This document shows positions 8,117 through 17,854 of a stretch of 64,000 nt of DNA, in pieces. The translations under genes and the position numbers were made by a program. The notes below the pieces were generated by a model, which was not told the DNA's origin, made no database searches, and worked only from the letters and a program-made list of their open reading frames with translations. Source of the DNA: Acinetobacter corruptisaponis (GTDB lineage Bacteria > Pseudomonadota > Gammaproteobacteria > Pseudomonadales > Moraxellaceae); assembly GCF_030053775.1 (NCBI RefSeq), contig NZ_CP125669.1:3715962-3779961 (forward strand), written 5' to 3'. Within the stretch, counting starts at the first letter, position 1, and every line of letters begins with the position of its first letter.

Positions 8117-8977
8117 ATGGAAATTATTGTTGCGGCTGCCTGTTGCAGCGTCATTGTGTCAATCTTGCTGAAATATCTGAAAGAAAAAGGTTTTGATGTT
8201 TGGCAAATGATTGCGTGGAACTATTTAAGTGCCAGTGTGTTATGCGCCTATTGGTTTAAAACAGATATCACCCATGTTTCATGGCAGCATACGCCGTGGT
8301 GGCTGATTTTAATTTTGGCGGTGTTGTTACCTAGCATCTTTCTATGTTTAGCCAAGTCATTGCAGTTTGCGGGTATTGTGAAAACAGAAATTGCCCAGCG
8401 TTTGGCAGTGATCCTTTCTTTATTGGCTGCCTATTTTATATTTGGTGAGCAGTTTAGCCAGTTAAAGCTGATTGGTGTTGCTTTGGGTGTGGTGGCAATT
8501 TTGGCGATTATCCTTGGGCAGGCGGCGGAGAAAGCCACACAAGGCCTAAATCTAAAATCTGCCCTGTTTCTGTTTTGTGTCTGGGCAGGCTATGCTGCGG
8601 TTGATATCTTACTTAAATATAGCAGTAGTCTGGGCCTACAGTTTGCAGTCACATTGAATCTCACCTTTATTATGGCGTTTGTTTTATCAATTGCCTATCT
8701 CTCCATCACCCAGCCGAATTGGCAGCCCAAGAATATTTTTGCAGGTCTAGTCCTTGGTGCAATCAATTTTGCCAATATTGCCCTGTATGTTAAGGCACAC
8801 ATAATGCTGAAAGACACACCAGCAATTGTGTTTGCGGGTATGAACATTCTTGTGGTGATTCTGGGGGTAGTCAGTGGGGTAATGCTGTTTAGGGAAAAGC
8901 TTAAAGCCTATACATGGATTGGCTTGGTCTGTGGAGTACTGGCTGTATTGTGTTTGGCAAAAGCGATGATGTTGTAG
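8117..8977 (+). CDS. EamA/DMT-family inner-membrane transporter
   Basis: The 286-residue product is almost entirely hydrophobic, with about ten predicted membrane helices, for example LILILAVLLPSIFLCLA, LAVILSLLAAYFIFGE and IVFAGMNILVVILGVVSGVML. The two-fold repeat of five helices, each ending in an FGE or FREKL turn, is typical of drug/metabolite (EamA) transporters. The substrate is unknown. The ATG at 8117 is only 27 bp after the hfq terminator, so it has its own promoter or relies on read-through. It is followed by a short convergent spacer with an inverted repeat. Confidence 0.8.
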   Translation: MEIIVAAACCSVIVSILLKYLKEKGFDVWQMIAWNYLSASVLCAYWFKTDITHVSWQHTPWWLILILAVLLPSIFLCLAKSLQFAGIVKTEIAQRLAVILSLLAAYFIFGEQFSQLKLIGVALGVVAILAIILGQAAEKATQGLNLKSALFLFCVWAGYAAVDILLKYSSSLGLQFAVTLNLTFIMAFVLSIAYLSITQPNWQPKNIFAGLVLGAINFANIALYVKAHIMLKDTPAIVFAGMNILVVILGVVSGVMLFREKLKAYTWIGLVCGVLAVLCLAKAMML

Positions 8978-9016
8978 GGGCTAATGGTTTCATTCCATCA
9001 GAACACACTTTAATTC

Positions 9017-9037
9017 GGGCAGATAGTTAATCTGCCC
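9017..9037. terminator. Inverted repeat between convergent genes
   Basis: A perfect 8-bp stem (GGGCAGAT / ATCTGCCC) with a 5-base loop lies between the convergent EamA and nfsB genes. T-tracts on both sides are poor, so termination is plausible but unproven. Confidence 0.35.
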
Positions 9038-9066
9038 TTACAAACAAATCACACGTATTATGATAA

Positions 9067-9720
9067 TTATAAACGGGTAAAAATCACATCATCCGCAAGG
9101 CGTGATTTGGGTAGCTTTGCATTGAAATCATTTTCACTACGATAGCCCAAAGCCACAATCACGGAGGCTTTCAAGCCTTTTTCAGCCAAACCAAATTCCT
9201 GATTAATAATATTTCTGTCAAAGCCTTCCATTGGTGTGGCATCAATGTGTTCCAGGCCTGCGGCGAATAACAGTTGTCCAAGGGCGATATAGGTCTGGTT
9301 TTCCATCCATGCTGCAAGATTCTTGAGTTCATTACGGTAAAACTCAACATAACCCGAACGGGTATCTCTTTGTCCTTGTTTTGCTGCCTCATCCTTAAAG
9401 CGGCCACTGTTATGGTCCTGTTCAAGTAACTGCTCAAGATATTCATTGGAAATATCGGTGCGTGTACAGAAAACTAGGGTATGTGAAGAATTGAGCACTT
9501 TTGCGGCATTATAAGCATAGCCACCTGTTAAACCTGCTGCAATGCGTTGTTTTGCCTCATCTGTTTCTGCGATCAGAAAATGCCAGGGCTGAATATTTAC
9601 GGAAGAGGGGCTGAAACGTAAAATTTCTAATAATTTTTCAAACTGTTCTTTTGGAATTTTTTTACTCGCATCGTATGCCTTGGTGGTGTAACGTGTTTTT
9701 GCGGTGTGTAGGGAATCCAT
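9067..9720 (-). CDS. nfsB: Oxygen-insensitive NAD(P)H nitroreductase NfsB
   Basis: The 217-residue product aligns by eye with NfsB over its full length. It has the FMN-binding start TRYTTKAYDASKKIPKEQFE, then LRFSPSSVNIQPWHFLIAET, the WMENQTYIALGQLLFAAGLEHIDATPMEGFD core, and the C-terminal ALGYRSENDFNAKLPKSRL. These flavoproteins reduce nitroaromatics and quinones by two-electron steps with NAD(P)H and form homodimers with FMN at the interface. The upstream ribosome site is weak. It lies on the minus strand, convergent with the EamA transporter, with 106 bp between it and lpxH. Confidence 0.85.
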   Translation of the reverse strand: MDSLHTAKTRYTTKAYDASKKIPKEQFEKLLEILRFSPSSVNIQPWHFLIAETDEAKQRIAAGLTGGYAYNAAKVLNSSHTLVFCTRTDISNEYLEQLLEQDHNSGRFKDEAAKQGQRDTRSGYVEFYRNELKNLAAWMENQTYIALGQLLFAAGLEHIDATPMEGFDRNIINQEFGLAEKGLKASVIVALGYRSENDFNAKLPKSRLADDVIFTRL

Positions 9721-9826
9721 CTATTATCAACCAAATAAAAAAATCAGTTTATTTTACTGGATCTATCAGGTAGGAAAAGTGTCTAAATGTGATTTGGATA
9801 TAGATAAAAGTCGAATGGAATAAAGA

Positions 9827-10543
9827 TCAATAGGTCCACTTTTTAAAATCTAGGCTGCTATTTTCTTGTTCGTTAATTTCTAGAATCCATGCAGAATCTG
9901 CTCGCCAATCTCCCAAAACAATACGTTGTTTATTGCCCAACAAATGAATTTCTGGGCGGTGGGTGTGACCGTGAATTAAAAAATCCACCTTTTCTATCAC
10001 TGAATCTACAGCCTGGGCATTCACATCCATGATGTCATAGTTTTTGAGCTGTTTGGTTTCACTGCTCTTTTTACGGAAACCATTGGCAAGTTTCTGTCTA
10101 AAGCTTAATGGGGTCCGTTTCAATAAACCCAGCAGAACTGGATTGCGGATTACGCTTCTAAAGCGTTGATAGGCAACGTCATCAGTACATAGGGCATCGC
10201 CATGCTCCAGACGGAATTTTTGATGGTTAATTTCCAGCGTATAGACATCAGGGAGCAGGATTCCATTAAATTGCTTGAGGAAATTTTTCCCTAGAACAAA
10301 ATCACGATTACCGACCTGAAAATAAACCTGATTGCCTGCATGATTGAACTCTTTTAAAGCCTGAACGATTTCATCCAGCCAAGGGGCGGTGTAGTCATCC
10401 CCAATCCATGCGTTAAACCAGTCACCTAAAATATAGAGCTGGGTGTTTTTATGTTGATATTGTGTTAGTAAGTCTAAAAACCCCCGAACCAGTCGAGGGT
10501 GATCAGGTGACAAATGCAAATCTGATATAAACAGATGGGTCAC
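9827..10543 (-). CDS. lpxH: UDP-2,3-diacylglucosamine diphosphatase LpxH
   Basis: The 238-residue calcineurin-like phosphoesterase shows the metal-binding signatures FISDLHL, LGDWFNAWIGDD, QVGNRDF and IHGHTHRPEIH. LpxH hydrolyses UDP-2,3-diacylglucosamine to lipid X, the fourth step of lipid A synthesis, on the inner face of the cytoplasmic membrane. The start is GTG at 10543, preceded by an AGGA ribosome site. It lies 21 bp downstream of ppiB, an operon arrangement also found in E. coli. Presence of LpxH rather than LpxI fits a gammaproteobacterium. Confidence 0.92.
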   Translation of the reverse strand: MTHLFISDLHLSPDHPRLVRGFLDLLTQYQHKNTQLYILGDWFNAWIGDDYTAPWLDEIVQALKEFNHAGNQVYFQVGNRDFVLGKNFLKQFNGILLPDVYTLEINHQKFRLEHGDALCTDDVAYQRFRSVIRNPVLLGLLKRTPLSFRQKLANGFRKKSSETKQLKNYDIMDVNAQAVDSVIEKVDFLIHGHTHRPEIHLLGNKQRIVLGDWRADSAWILEINEQENSSLDFKKWTY

Positions 10544-10564
10544 AAAGAATCCTGTTGGATCAAA

Positions 10565-11074
10565 TTATTCAGAGATAATTTTAGCAGATTCAATCACAAC
10601 GTTCTCTAAAGGAACATCTGCGTGATAACCACGGTTACCTGTACGTACGCCTTTAATTGCGCTTACAACATCCATACCTTCAACAACCTTACCAAATACT
10701 GCATAACCCCAGCCTTGTGCAGTTGGCGCTGTGTGATTCAGGAAAGAGTTGTTTTTAACGTTGATGAAGAATTGGGCAGATGCAGAGTGAGGCGCCTGGG
10801 TACGTGCCATCGCGATAGTACCTTCATCGTTGCTTAAGCCGTTGTCCGCTTCATTTTCGATTGAGTCACGGGTTGCCTTTTCTTTGAAGTTTTCGTCCAT
10901 GCCACCGCCCTGGATCATAAAACCATCAATCACGCGGTGGAAAATCACACCGTCATAGAAACCGTCACGTACATATTCTAAGAAATTTTCAACCGTTTTT
11001 GGCGCTTTTTCAGCGTTAAGCTCAAGAACAATACGACCTTTATTGGTATTTAATTCGACTTGAGGAAAACTCAT
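10565..11074 (-). CDS. ppiB: Cytoplasmic peptidyl-prolyl isomerase PpiB
   Basis: The 169-residue cyclophilin domain has [53 protein letters not shown] and [15 protein letters not shown]. There is no signal peptide, so it is the cytoplasmic form. Cyclophilins speed cis-trans isomerisation of Xaa-Pro bonds. The ATG follows a GGAG ribosome site. It is the first gene of a probable ppiB-lpxH operon and is divergent from glnS, with 168 bp between the two starts for both promoters. Confidence 0.92.
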   Translation of the reverse strand: MSFPQVELNTNKGRIVLELNAEKAPKTVENFLEYVRDGFYDGVIFHRVIDGFMIQGGGMDENFKEKATRDSIENEADNGLSNDEGTIAMARTQAPHSASAQFFINVKNNSFLNHTAPTAQGWGYAVFGKVVEGMDVVSAIKGVRTGNRGYHADVPLENVVIESAKIISE

Positions 11075-11242
11075 TACATTAATCTCCTAAACATGGGCTT
11101 GTGACCATGGGTTTTTGGTTGAGAGAAGCATAAGCAAACTGTAAACTACAAGGCAAGTAAAAAACGTTAAAATCTTTGATAAAAAGCAAAGATTGCGTTT
11201 TTATGTTCTATTTTTTTAACCGTAAGAAGTGATTTACACCCT

Positions 11243-12970
11243 ATGAAGCCAAATGATGTTGTTTCAGAACTGCCAAAGACCCCGACACCGAATACTCATG
11301 CCTCTGTCGATGCTGCGCAGCAAGAACAACAGGCAGGCTTGGACTTTGTACGTCAGGTGATTACCGATGATTTAAAAGATGGCCGCACCCAGAAAGTGGT
11401 GACACGTTTTCCACCTGAGCCAAATGGTTATCTGCATATCGGCCATGTAAAGGCAATTTGCCTGAACTTTGGAATTGCCGAAGAGTTTGACGGCGTATGT
11501 AACCTGCGTTTTGACGATACCAACCCAGATGCTGAAGAGCAGGAATATGTGGATGGCATTGCCAACGATGTGAAATGGCTGGGCTTTCACTGGAATGGTG
11601 AACCTCGCTATGCTTCAAGCTACTTTGATCAGCTTTATACATGGGCAGTTCAATTGATTAATCAGGGTGATGCCTATGTGGATTTGCAGACACCTGAAGA
11701 AATCAAGTTGAACCGTGGTAGCTTTGTGGAGCCAGGTAAAAACTCACCATACCGTGATGCGACTGTGGAAGAAAATCTGTCTCGTTTTGAACAGATGCGT
11801 AATGGTGAGTTGGGCGAGGGTAAAGCGGTTTTACGTGCCAAAATTGATATGGCAAGCCCAAATGTGCATATGCGTGATCCAATCCTTTATCGCGTGTTGC
11901 ACTCAGAACATCACCAGACAGGTGACAAGTGGAAAATGTATCCAATGTATGACTATGCTCATCCATTGTCTGATGCAATTGAGGGGATTACCCATTCACT
12001 CTGTACCCTGGAGTTTCAGGACCATCGTCCGTTCTATGACTGGGTGGTTGAGAAAGTCCACTCTCAGGCTGTGCCACGCCAATACGAATCATCGCGTTTA
12101 AACATTGACTATACCATCACCTCTAAACGCAAGCTGCGTAAGCTGGTTGAGGGTAATCATGTTCATGGTTGGGATGATCCGCGTATGCCAACCGTGGTGG
12201 GGATGCGTCGTCGTGGTTTTACCCCAGAGGGCTTGCGTGATTTCTGTAAGCGTGTTGGTGTGTCAAAAACCGATGGTATTGTGGATGTGGCAATGCTGGA
12301 GTTCTGTATTCGCCAGTCTCTGGAAAACACCGCAGCGCGTGGTATGGCAGTGTTGAATCCTTTAAAAGTGACGCTCACCAATTTGCCAGAAGAACTCGAT
12401 TTAACCCATGCACGTCATCCGAATGTGGATATGGGCGAGCGTGTGATTCCATTAACGCGTGAAATCTATATTGACCGTAAAGACTTTGAAGAAGTACCAC
12501 CTAAAGGCTTTAAGCGTCTGATTCCCGATGGTGAAGTACGTTTACGCCATGCCTATGTGATCAAGTGTGATGAAATCATTAAGGATGCCAATGGTGAAGT
12601 GGTTGAATTGAAGTGCTCAATTGACCCTGAAACTTTAGGCAAGAATCCTGAGGGACGTAAGGTTAAGGGCGTGATTCACTGGGTATCGGCAACAAAAGGT
12701 ATTCCAGCCGAAGTACGTGTCTATGAGCGTTTATTTACAGAAGCTGCACCTGATGCCGATGATGATTTCTTGGCACATTTAAATCCTGAATCTTTAAAGG
12801 TGGTTCAGGCGGTGATTGAACCTGCCTTGGCACAGGCAAGACCAGAAGACCGTTTCCAGTTTGAACGTGAAGGTTATTTTGTGGCGGACCAGTATGATCA
12901 TGTTCCTGCAAAACCTGTGTTTAACCGTATTCTTGACTTAAAGGATAGTTTCAAGGTCGAGAAGAAATAA
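11243..12970 (+). CDS. glnS: Glutaminyl-tRNA synthetase
   Basis: The 575-residue class I synthetase has the HIGH motif in [13 protein letters not shown] and a KMSKS equivalent in [15 protein letters not shown]. The GlnRS-specific acceptor-stem contacts ([29 protein letters not shown]) and the two-part anticodon-binding beta-barrel domain (residues about 360-575) are also present. It charges tRNA-Gln with glutamine. It is about 20 residues longer than the E. coli enzyme because of an N-terminal leader ([20 protein letters not shown]). It faces ppiB and ends in a clear terminator. Confidence 0.96.
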   Translation: MKPNDVVSELPKTPTPNTHASVDAAQQEQQAGLDFVRQVITDDLKDGRTQKVVTRFPPEPNGYLHIGHVKAICLNFGIAEEFDGVCNLRFDDTNPDAEEQEYVDGIANDVKWLGFHWNGEPRYASSYFDQLYTWAVQLINQGDAYVDLQTPEEIKLNRGSFVEPGKNSPYRDATVEENLSRFEQMRNGELGEGKAVLRAKIDMASPNVHMRDPILYRVLHSEHHQTGDKWKMYPMYDYAHPLSDAIEGITHSLCTLEFQDHRPFYDWVVEKVHSQAVPRQYESSRLNIDYTITSKRKLRKLVEGNHVHGWDDPRMPTVVGMRRRGFTPEGLRDFCKRVGVSKTDGIVDVAMLEFCIRQSLENTAARGMAVLNPLKVTLTNLPEELDLTHARHPNVDMGERVIPLTREIYIDRKDFEEVPPKGFKRLIPDGEVRLRHAYVIKCDEIIKDANGEVVELKCSIDPETLGKNPEGRKVKGVIHWVSATKGIPAEVRVYERLFTEAAPDADDDFLAHLNPESLKVVQAVIEPALAQARPEDRFQFEREGYFVADQYDHVPAKPVFNRILDLKDSFKVEKK

Positions 12971-12993
12971 CACTTATTCAAGAATGGATAATC

Positions 12994-13023
12994 AACCGAG
13001 TTAGGCGATTAACTCGGTTTTTT
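12994..13023 (+). terminator. Rho-independent terminator after glnS
   Basis: A 10-bp stem (AACCGAGTTA / TAACTCGGTT) with a 6-base loop is followed by TTTTT, 23 bp downstream of the glnS stop. Confidence 0.88.
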
Positions 13024-13313
13024 ATTTTGTAATTGATTGGATATAAACATATTCAAATAACATAAAAGGGTTTATTCAAAAAAATACAGGTTGTTACCGT
13101 ATTTTTGCGCTTGATGAACTTCAATTTATCCATAATTTGTAAAACTGCTGATTTTGCAGCATAGACTCAGCAAGATTCTGTTGAGTGAAAAGCATAGAGA
13201 ATTTTTAATTTATTTAAATTATTGATTTAAAATATAAAAACATATGGCATCTAATTTGTAATGTTAGAGGTGAATCTTTGATTGCATTTTTAACAACAAA
13301 TTTGGAGCAAGAC
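13024..13313. other. Upstream region of the flavin monooxygenase gene
   Basis: Very AT-rich DNA without a gene. It holds two small hairpins (GCTG ATTTT CAGC at 13146-13160 and an ACTCAG...TTGAGT stem near 13165-13187) and a TTTAAAT-type inverted repeat around 13210-13230. The hairpins could be parts of a leader or operator of the downstream gene, but I recognise no known riboswitch. Confidence 0.3.
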
Positions 13314-14672
13314 ATGAGTAGAAAAATTCGATTAGGTGCTTTTATTCCCGCAACTGGACAGCATGTTGCGGCATGGCGACATCCAGAATCCCAACCCTCA
13401 AAAGCGGTAGATTTTGATTTTATCAAGGAACAAGTTCAGCTTGCTGAAAAAGGTCTATTTGATGCCTATTTTCTGGCGGATGGTTTGGCAGTGAATTTTG
13501 GACAGGCTGAAAAAACTGGGTTGAGCGACAAGGTTGCTGGCTTTGAACCTGTGACTTTATTTGCCGCATTATCCACCGTGACAAAGCATATTGGGTTTAT
13601 TGCAACAGCTTCCACCACCTACGAAGAGCCTTATTTGCTGGCACGCAAGTTTGCCTCACTGGATCATTTGAGTCATGGTCGGGCGGGCTGGAATGTGGTG
13701 ACTTCTGCCTCGGAAGCAGCCGCTGCCAATTTTGGCTACGAGCAACAGATTCCACATGCAGAACGTTATGAACGTGCGCAGGAATATGTCGAGCTGATTA
13801 AAAAGCTGTGGGATAGCTGGGAGGATGATGCGTTCATTCACGATAAAGCATCAGGTGTGTTCTATGATGCTGAGAAAGTTCATAACCCGAACCATAAAGG
13901 TAAATATTATTCAGTCAAGGGTGCGCTGAATGTACCTCGTACACCACAGGGCTATCCTGTGATTGTTCAGGCAGGACAATCTGGACCAGGTCGTGATCTG
14001 GCAGCCCGTTATGCCGAGGTGATTTTTACCGCCAATCAAAAACTGGAAGATGCACAGGAATTTTATCGTGATGTGAAAAGCCGTTTGGCGAAATATGGAC
14101 GATCACCTGATGAGCTTCTGATTTTACCTGGGGTTTCCGCATTTGTTGGACGGACTGAGGAAGAGGCACGGGAAAAATATCAACAATTGACTGATTTAAT
14201 CCATCCAGAAGCAGGCTTGGCATTATTGAGTGGTTTAAGTGGTGGCTTTGATTTCTCGGGATATGATCTGGATGGTCCATTTCCTGAATTAAGTGAGGGA
14301 CAGGGCATGGTGAGCCGACCAGCCCTCATTGCCGATATTGCCAAGAAAAATAACTTTAGTATCCGTCAACTGTATGAGTGGGTGGCAGGCGCTCGCGGAC
14401 ACTGGCAGTTGATTGGTACACCTGAGCAAATTGTCGACCAGTTGCAGGAATGGTTTGAAAATGAGGCGGCGGATGGCTTTAACATTTTGCCACCAAGTAC
14501 GCCAGCAGGTTTGAATGATTTTGTGGAATTGGTTATACCTGAATTACAACGTCGTGGTTTGTTCCGTACCCAATATGAGGGTACAACTTTGCGTGAAAAT
14601 TTAGGTCTGGCACGTCCAGAAAATCAATATGTGTTGGCTCGACAAGCTGCTGAACAACATAAGGCAAGTTAG
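13314..14672 (+). CDS. NtaA/SnaA/DszA-type FMN-dependent monooxygenase
   Basis: The ATG at 13314 follows a TTGGAGC ribosome site; an upstream TTG at 13278 in the same frame is less likely. The 452-residue product has the family start MSRKIRLGAFIPATGQHVAAWRHP, LARKFASLDHLSHGRAGWNVVTS, YYSVKGALNVPRTPQGYPVIVQAGQS and ADGFNILPPSTPAGLNDF. These class C flavin monooxygenases use FMNH2 from a partner reductase to oxidise organosulfur, nitrilotriacetate or similar compounds. The substrate cannot be assigned. No flavin reductase is adjacent; the next gene is an aldo-keto reductase, 80 bp away. Confidence 0.88.
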   Translation: MSRKIRLGAFIPATGQHVAAWRHPESQPSKAVDFDFIKEQVQLAEKGLFDAYFLADGLAVNFGQAEKTGLSDKVAGFEPVTLFAALSTVTKHIGFIATASTTYEEPYLLARKFASLDHLSHGRAGWNVVTSASEAAAANFGYEQQIPHAERYERAQEYVELIKKLWDSWEDDAFIHDKASGVFYDAEKVHNPNHKGKYYSVKGALNVPRTPQGYPVIVQAGQSGPGRDLAARYAEVIFTANQKLEDAQEFYRDVKSRLAKYGRSPDELLILPGVSAFVGRTEEEAREKYQQLTDLIHPEAGLALLSGLSGGFDFSGYDLDGPFPELSEGQGMVSRPALIADIAKKNNFSIRQLYEWVAGARGHWQLIGTPEQIVDQLQEWFENEAADGFNILPPSTPAGLNDFVELVIPELQRRGLFRTQYEGTTLRENLGLARPENQYVLARQAAEQHKAS

Positions 14673-14752
14673 GATTACGCTAAACATTTCTAGCCTTGAA
14701 AAATGGTGGCAACTTGTCACCATTGAACTGAAAACAATGATTTGAGTGAAAT

Positions 14753-15802
14753 ATGCAATATAGAAAATTAGGTCAAACTGATATAGATGTCAGTGTGATT
14801 GCGCTGGGAACAATGACATGGGGCGAGCAAAACTCGGAAGATGAAGCACATGCCCAACTCGACTATGCTGTAGAGCGTGGTGTGAATCTGATTGATACCG
14901 CAGAAATGTATCCAGTACCACCTAAACCAGACACTCAGGGCTTAACGGAAAAATACATAGGATATTGGTTAAAGCAGTCGAAAAAACGTGATCAGGTGTT
15001 GATTGCAACCAAAGTGGTTGGTCCATCACGAAAATTAATTCAGGCGAGCCATTTCCGTTCGGGACAAACCAAGCTGGACCGTGCCAATATTGAGGTGGCA
15101 TTGCATGAGAGTCTGCAAAGACTCCAGACCGATTATGTTGATGTGTATCAACTGCATTGGCCAGACCGTAGCACCAACCATTTTGGTGAGTTAGGGTATA
15201 GCCATGTTGAAGATGAAGACACGGTTCCCATTCAGGAAACCTTAACGGTTTTGGCTGATCTGGTAAAAGCGGGGAAAATTCGCCATATTGGCCTCTCTAA
15301 TGAAACACCTTGGGGAATTAGCCAGTTTTTAAAGTATTCTGAAAATTTGGGTCTACCGCGTGTGGTTTCGGTTCAAAATCCCTATAACCTGTTAAACCGT
15401 AGTTTTGAAATTGGCAATGCAGAAATTGCAATTCGGGAACAGGTTGGTTTGCTGGCCTATTCTCCTTTGGCGTTTGGTGCCCTGACAGGGAAGTATTTAA
15501 ATGGTGTACAGCCTGCTGGTGCACGTTTAACAGTATGGGAACGTTTTGCCCGTTATAAAGGTCAGGCGGCTGAAAATGCCATCCAGCGTTATGTAGAACT
15601 GGCAAGGCAGCACGGAATAGACCCTGCACAACTGGCGTTGGCTTATGTGAATAGCCGACGTTTTGTAACCAGTAATATTATCGGTGCAACCAATCTGGAG
15701 CAGCTCAAAACCAATATTGGCAGTATTGATCTGCAACTGGATGATGAAATTATTCAGGCAATTGAGCAGATTCATTTATCCCATCCGAATCCAGCACCTT
15801 AG
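14753..15802 (+). CDS. tas: Aldo/keto reductase Tas
   Basis: The 349-residue product follows E. coli Tas almost end to end. It has MQYRKLGQTDIDVSVIALGTMTWGEQN, the catalytic D-Y pair (NLIDTAEMYPVPP), RLQTDYVDVYQLHWPDR, the NPYNLLNRSFEIG tract and the C-terminal cofactor segment. This is a (beta/alpha)8 barrel NADPH-dependent reductase. Tas was named for suppressing tyrosine auxotrophy, but its physiological substrate is unclear. It probably has its own promoter or is read from the monooxygenase gene 80 bp upstream. Confidence 0.85.
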   Translation: MQYRKLGQTDIDVSVIALGTMTWGEQNSEDEAHAQLDYAVERGVNLIDTAEMYPVPPKPDTQGLTEKYIGYWLKQSKKRDQVLIATKVVGPSRKLIQASHFRSGQTKLDRANIEVALHESLQRLQTDYVDVYQLHWPDRSTNHFGELGYSHVEDEDTVPIQETLTVLADLVKAGKIRHIGLSNETPWGISQFLKYSENLGLPRVVSVQNPYNLLNRSFEIGNAEIAIREQVGLLAYSPLAFGALTGKYLNGVQPAGARLTVWERFARYKGQAAENAIQRYVELARQHGIDPAQLALAYVNSRRFVTSNIIGATNLEQLKTNIGSIDLQLDDEIIQAIEQIHLSHPNPAP

Positions 15803-16117
15803 CGTTTTATCCCCATTAAATAGCCTAAGCAATGAGAAACTTTTTAAGGGTTTCTTGTAGTGTCCTATAAAGTATGCTGATTCGTATTCACTCATAAGGT
15901 CTCTTTCCTAAAGGGGAGGACCTTACTATATTTATGATATGCCCTCTCCTATTAGGAGAGGGCTAGGGAGAGGTAAAATAGAGGGATTAATGTGATTGCA
16001 CAAAAGCAAGCCATTTAGGGTGGGGTGGTTTATGCTAGACTATGAGGAATTGAACGTTATGTTATAAATATTTTTAACATTGTACATACTGATAGATGAA
16101 AGGAATAAATAGCGAAG
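15803..16117. other. Intergenic region with a REP-like palindrome
   Basis: No gene is visible. A weak hairpin (AGAAACTTTTT...GGTTTCT, 15835-15857) may terminate tas. A perfect 10-bp inverted repeat follows at 15941-15963 and is extended by a degenerate copy GGGAGAGG. The last 60 bp are AT-rich and probably carry the promoter of the next gene. Confidence 0.5.
15941..15963. repeat. CCCTCTCC/GGAGAGGG palindrome
   Basis: A perfect 10-bp stem (GCCCTCTCCT / AGGAGAGGGC) has a 3-base loop (ATT) and is followed by TAGGGAGAGGT. It is intergenic, lacks a T-tract, and resembles the dispersed GGGAGAGGG-type intergenic repeats seen in many bacterial genomes. That likeness is inference, because only one copy is seen here. 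Confidence 0.6.
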
Positions 16118-16765
16118 ATGATCGGGCGGCAGCGAAACATATTGGCAACTTTGGGAATAGATGTTTGGATTCCTAGAGAAGTCGTATGCGAAAAAAATAC
16201 CGTGCCGAGCTTATGGCGAGATCAAGAGGCTGAACAGATTCAGTCCTTGCCAATACAATTCGAAACGCCATCACAAAATAAGCCTGAGCTACAAATAAAG
16301 CATGAACCAGTTCAGCCGATCACGATGGTTGAACCATTGGATCAGACTGAAATCATTGTAAAACCCAACGTTGTTGAGATGATGCCTGACAAAGAGCAGG
16401 TTATTGTCAAAACACAGGTTCAAAGCTTTGAGTTACAAATGTATATTCTGGAAAGCTGTGCAATTTTAGTGGAAAGTAGTCGATTCAATGAAGCACAGCA
16501 ACAACTCTGGCAAAATATCCAGAAAGCGAAACTGGGGCAGTATGCCGAGTTAAAATGGCCTTTTCCATTGGCTGATTTTCAGGAAAGCCGTGGCTTGCCC
16601 TCCTATATTCAGGGTTTCCTGGATGCGACAGCCATGAATAAAAAGATTCTATGTCTAGGTCATCTCGATTTTATCCAGCACTCTAATATCCTACATTTAG
16701 CAAGTTTAGAAGAAATGATTGCCCAGCCTTTGTTAAAAAGACGACTGTGGCAACTGATGCAATAA
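16118..16765 (+). CDS. Possible DNA polymerase III psi subunit (HolD-like)
   Basis: The 215-residue product has a short N-terminal motif (MIGRQRNILATLGIDVWIPRE) resembling the chi-binding start of HolD psi subunits. A Gln/Pro/Glu-rich linker spans about residues 35-105, and a compact C-terminal domain ends in PLLKRRLWQLMQ, close to the end of psi proteins. In the known clamp loader, psi bridges chi and the tau/gamma core and helps bind single-strand-binding protein. The usual rimI neighbour is absent; a dehydrogenase follows after 18 bp. The assignment rests on short end motifs and the overall layout, so an unrelated function remains possible. Confidence 0.5.
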   Translation: MIGRQRNILATLGIDVWIPREVVCEKNTVPSLWRDQEAEQIQSLPIQFETPSQNKPELQIKHEPVQPITMVEPLDQTEIIVKPNVVEMMPDKEQVIVKTQVQSFELQMYILESCAILVESSRFNEAQQQLWQNIQKAKLGQYAELKWPFPLADFQESRGLPSYIQGFLDATAMNKKILCLGHLDFIQHSNILHLASLEEMIAQPLLKRRLWQLMQ

Positions 16766-16783
16766 AAGATCGGAATTCCAACA

Positions 16784-17749
16784 ATGAAGAAAGTTGTCGT
16801 ATTTAGTCAAATAGATCAAGATGTTTTAGTGCGGTTACAGCAAAATTATCAGGTGGTGGTGCTCAACCCAAAACTGGGTGAGATCAATGAGCAAATCCGT
16901 ACTGAAATGGTTGATGCTGATGCCATGATTGGTGCAGGACGTTTACTCAATGAAAGCAATTTAGCTCCTGCACAAAAGCTCAAGATTATTTCGACCATCT
17001 CCGTTGGCTATGACAATTATGATGTGGATTATCTAAATCAGCGAAAAATCTGGCTGGCAAATACCCCGCATGTGCTTACCGAAACCACCGCCGATTTAGC
17101 TTTTAGTTTACTTTTGAGTGCAGCACGTAAGATTCCACAACTGGATACATGGACCAAACAGGGGCAATGGAAACGCACCGTTTCGACTGAACAATTTGGT
17201 GTGGATGTGTTCGGTAAAACACTGGGGATTATTGGTCTGGGCCATATTGGCGCAGCCATTGCCCGACGTGGCTTTTATGGCTTTAACATGAATATCCTGT
17301 ACCATAACCGCCGTGAAAAAATTGAGGTGGCTCAGGCATTCAATGCGCAATATCGTAATTTAGACCAGCTTCTACAGCAATCTGACTTTATTGTGGTTGC
17401 GGTTGACTTAAATCATGAATCACAGGCACTGATTGGAGAGGCGCAGTTTGACCTGATGCAGAAACATGCTGTATTCATCAATATTGCGCGTGGTTCGGTG
17501 GTTGATGAAAGTGCGCTTATTGATGCATTGCAGCAAAATAAAATCTTTGCTGCGGGTTTGGATGTATATGCCAAGGAACCATTACAAAGCTCTCCATTAT
17601 TCGAACTTCCAAATGTGGTAACTGCACCGCATATTGGTTCTGCTACAATTGAAACCCGAAAGAAAATGGTCAATCTGGCCTACCAGAATCTGGTGGATGC
17701 CTTGGAAGACCGTGTCCCACGTTATTTGGTTAATCCAAAATTCGAATAA
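16784..17749 (+). CDS. ghrB: 2-hydroxyacid dehydrogenase (GhrB-like)
   Basis: The 321-residue product has the D-2-hydroxyacid dehydrogenase fold. Motifs seen are ISTISVGYDNYDVDYLNQRKIWLANTP, the NAD(P) motif GKTLGIIGLGHIGAAIARR, the catalytic Arg in FINIARGSVVDESALIDAL, the Glu in GLDVYAKEPL and the His in APHIGSAT. It aligns with GhrB (glyoxylate/hydroxypyruvate/2-ketogluconate reductase) over its full length. The arginine-rich segment after the Rossmann motif (YHNRRE) suggests NADPH preference. It lies 18 bp downstream of the HolD-like gene and may be co-transcribed with it. Confidence 0.75.
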   Translation: MKKVVVFSQIDQDVLVRLQQNYQVVVLNPKLGEINEQIRTEMVDADAMIGAGRLLNESNLAPAQKLKIISTISVGYDNYDVDYLNQRKIWLANTPHVLTETTADLAFSLLLSAARKIPQLDTWTKQGQWKRTVSTEQFGVDVFGKTLGIIGLGHIGAAIARRGFYGFNMNILYHNRREKIEVAQAFNAQYRNLDQLLQQSDFIVVAVDLNHESQALIGEAQFDLMQKHAVFINIARGSVVDESALIDALQQNKIFAAGLDVYAKEPLQSSPLFELPNVVTAPHIGSATIETRKKMVNLAYQNLVDALEDRVPRYLVNPKFE

Positions 17750-17854
17750 ATGCTTACAACTTGATTGCTGAATTATTCATCTACGCCATCTTTTTAAACT
17801 GGTGAATATTGCTACACTTGCGCCCTTTGTAATTTGTCTTTGTGGTGTTTGCTT

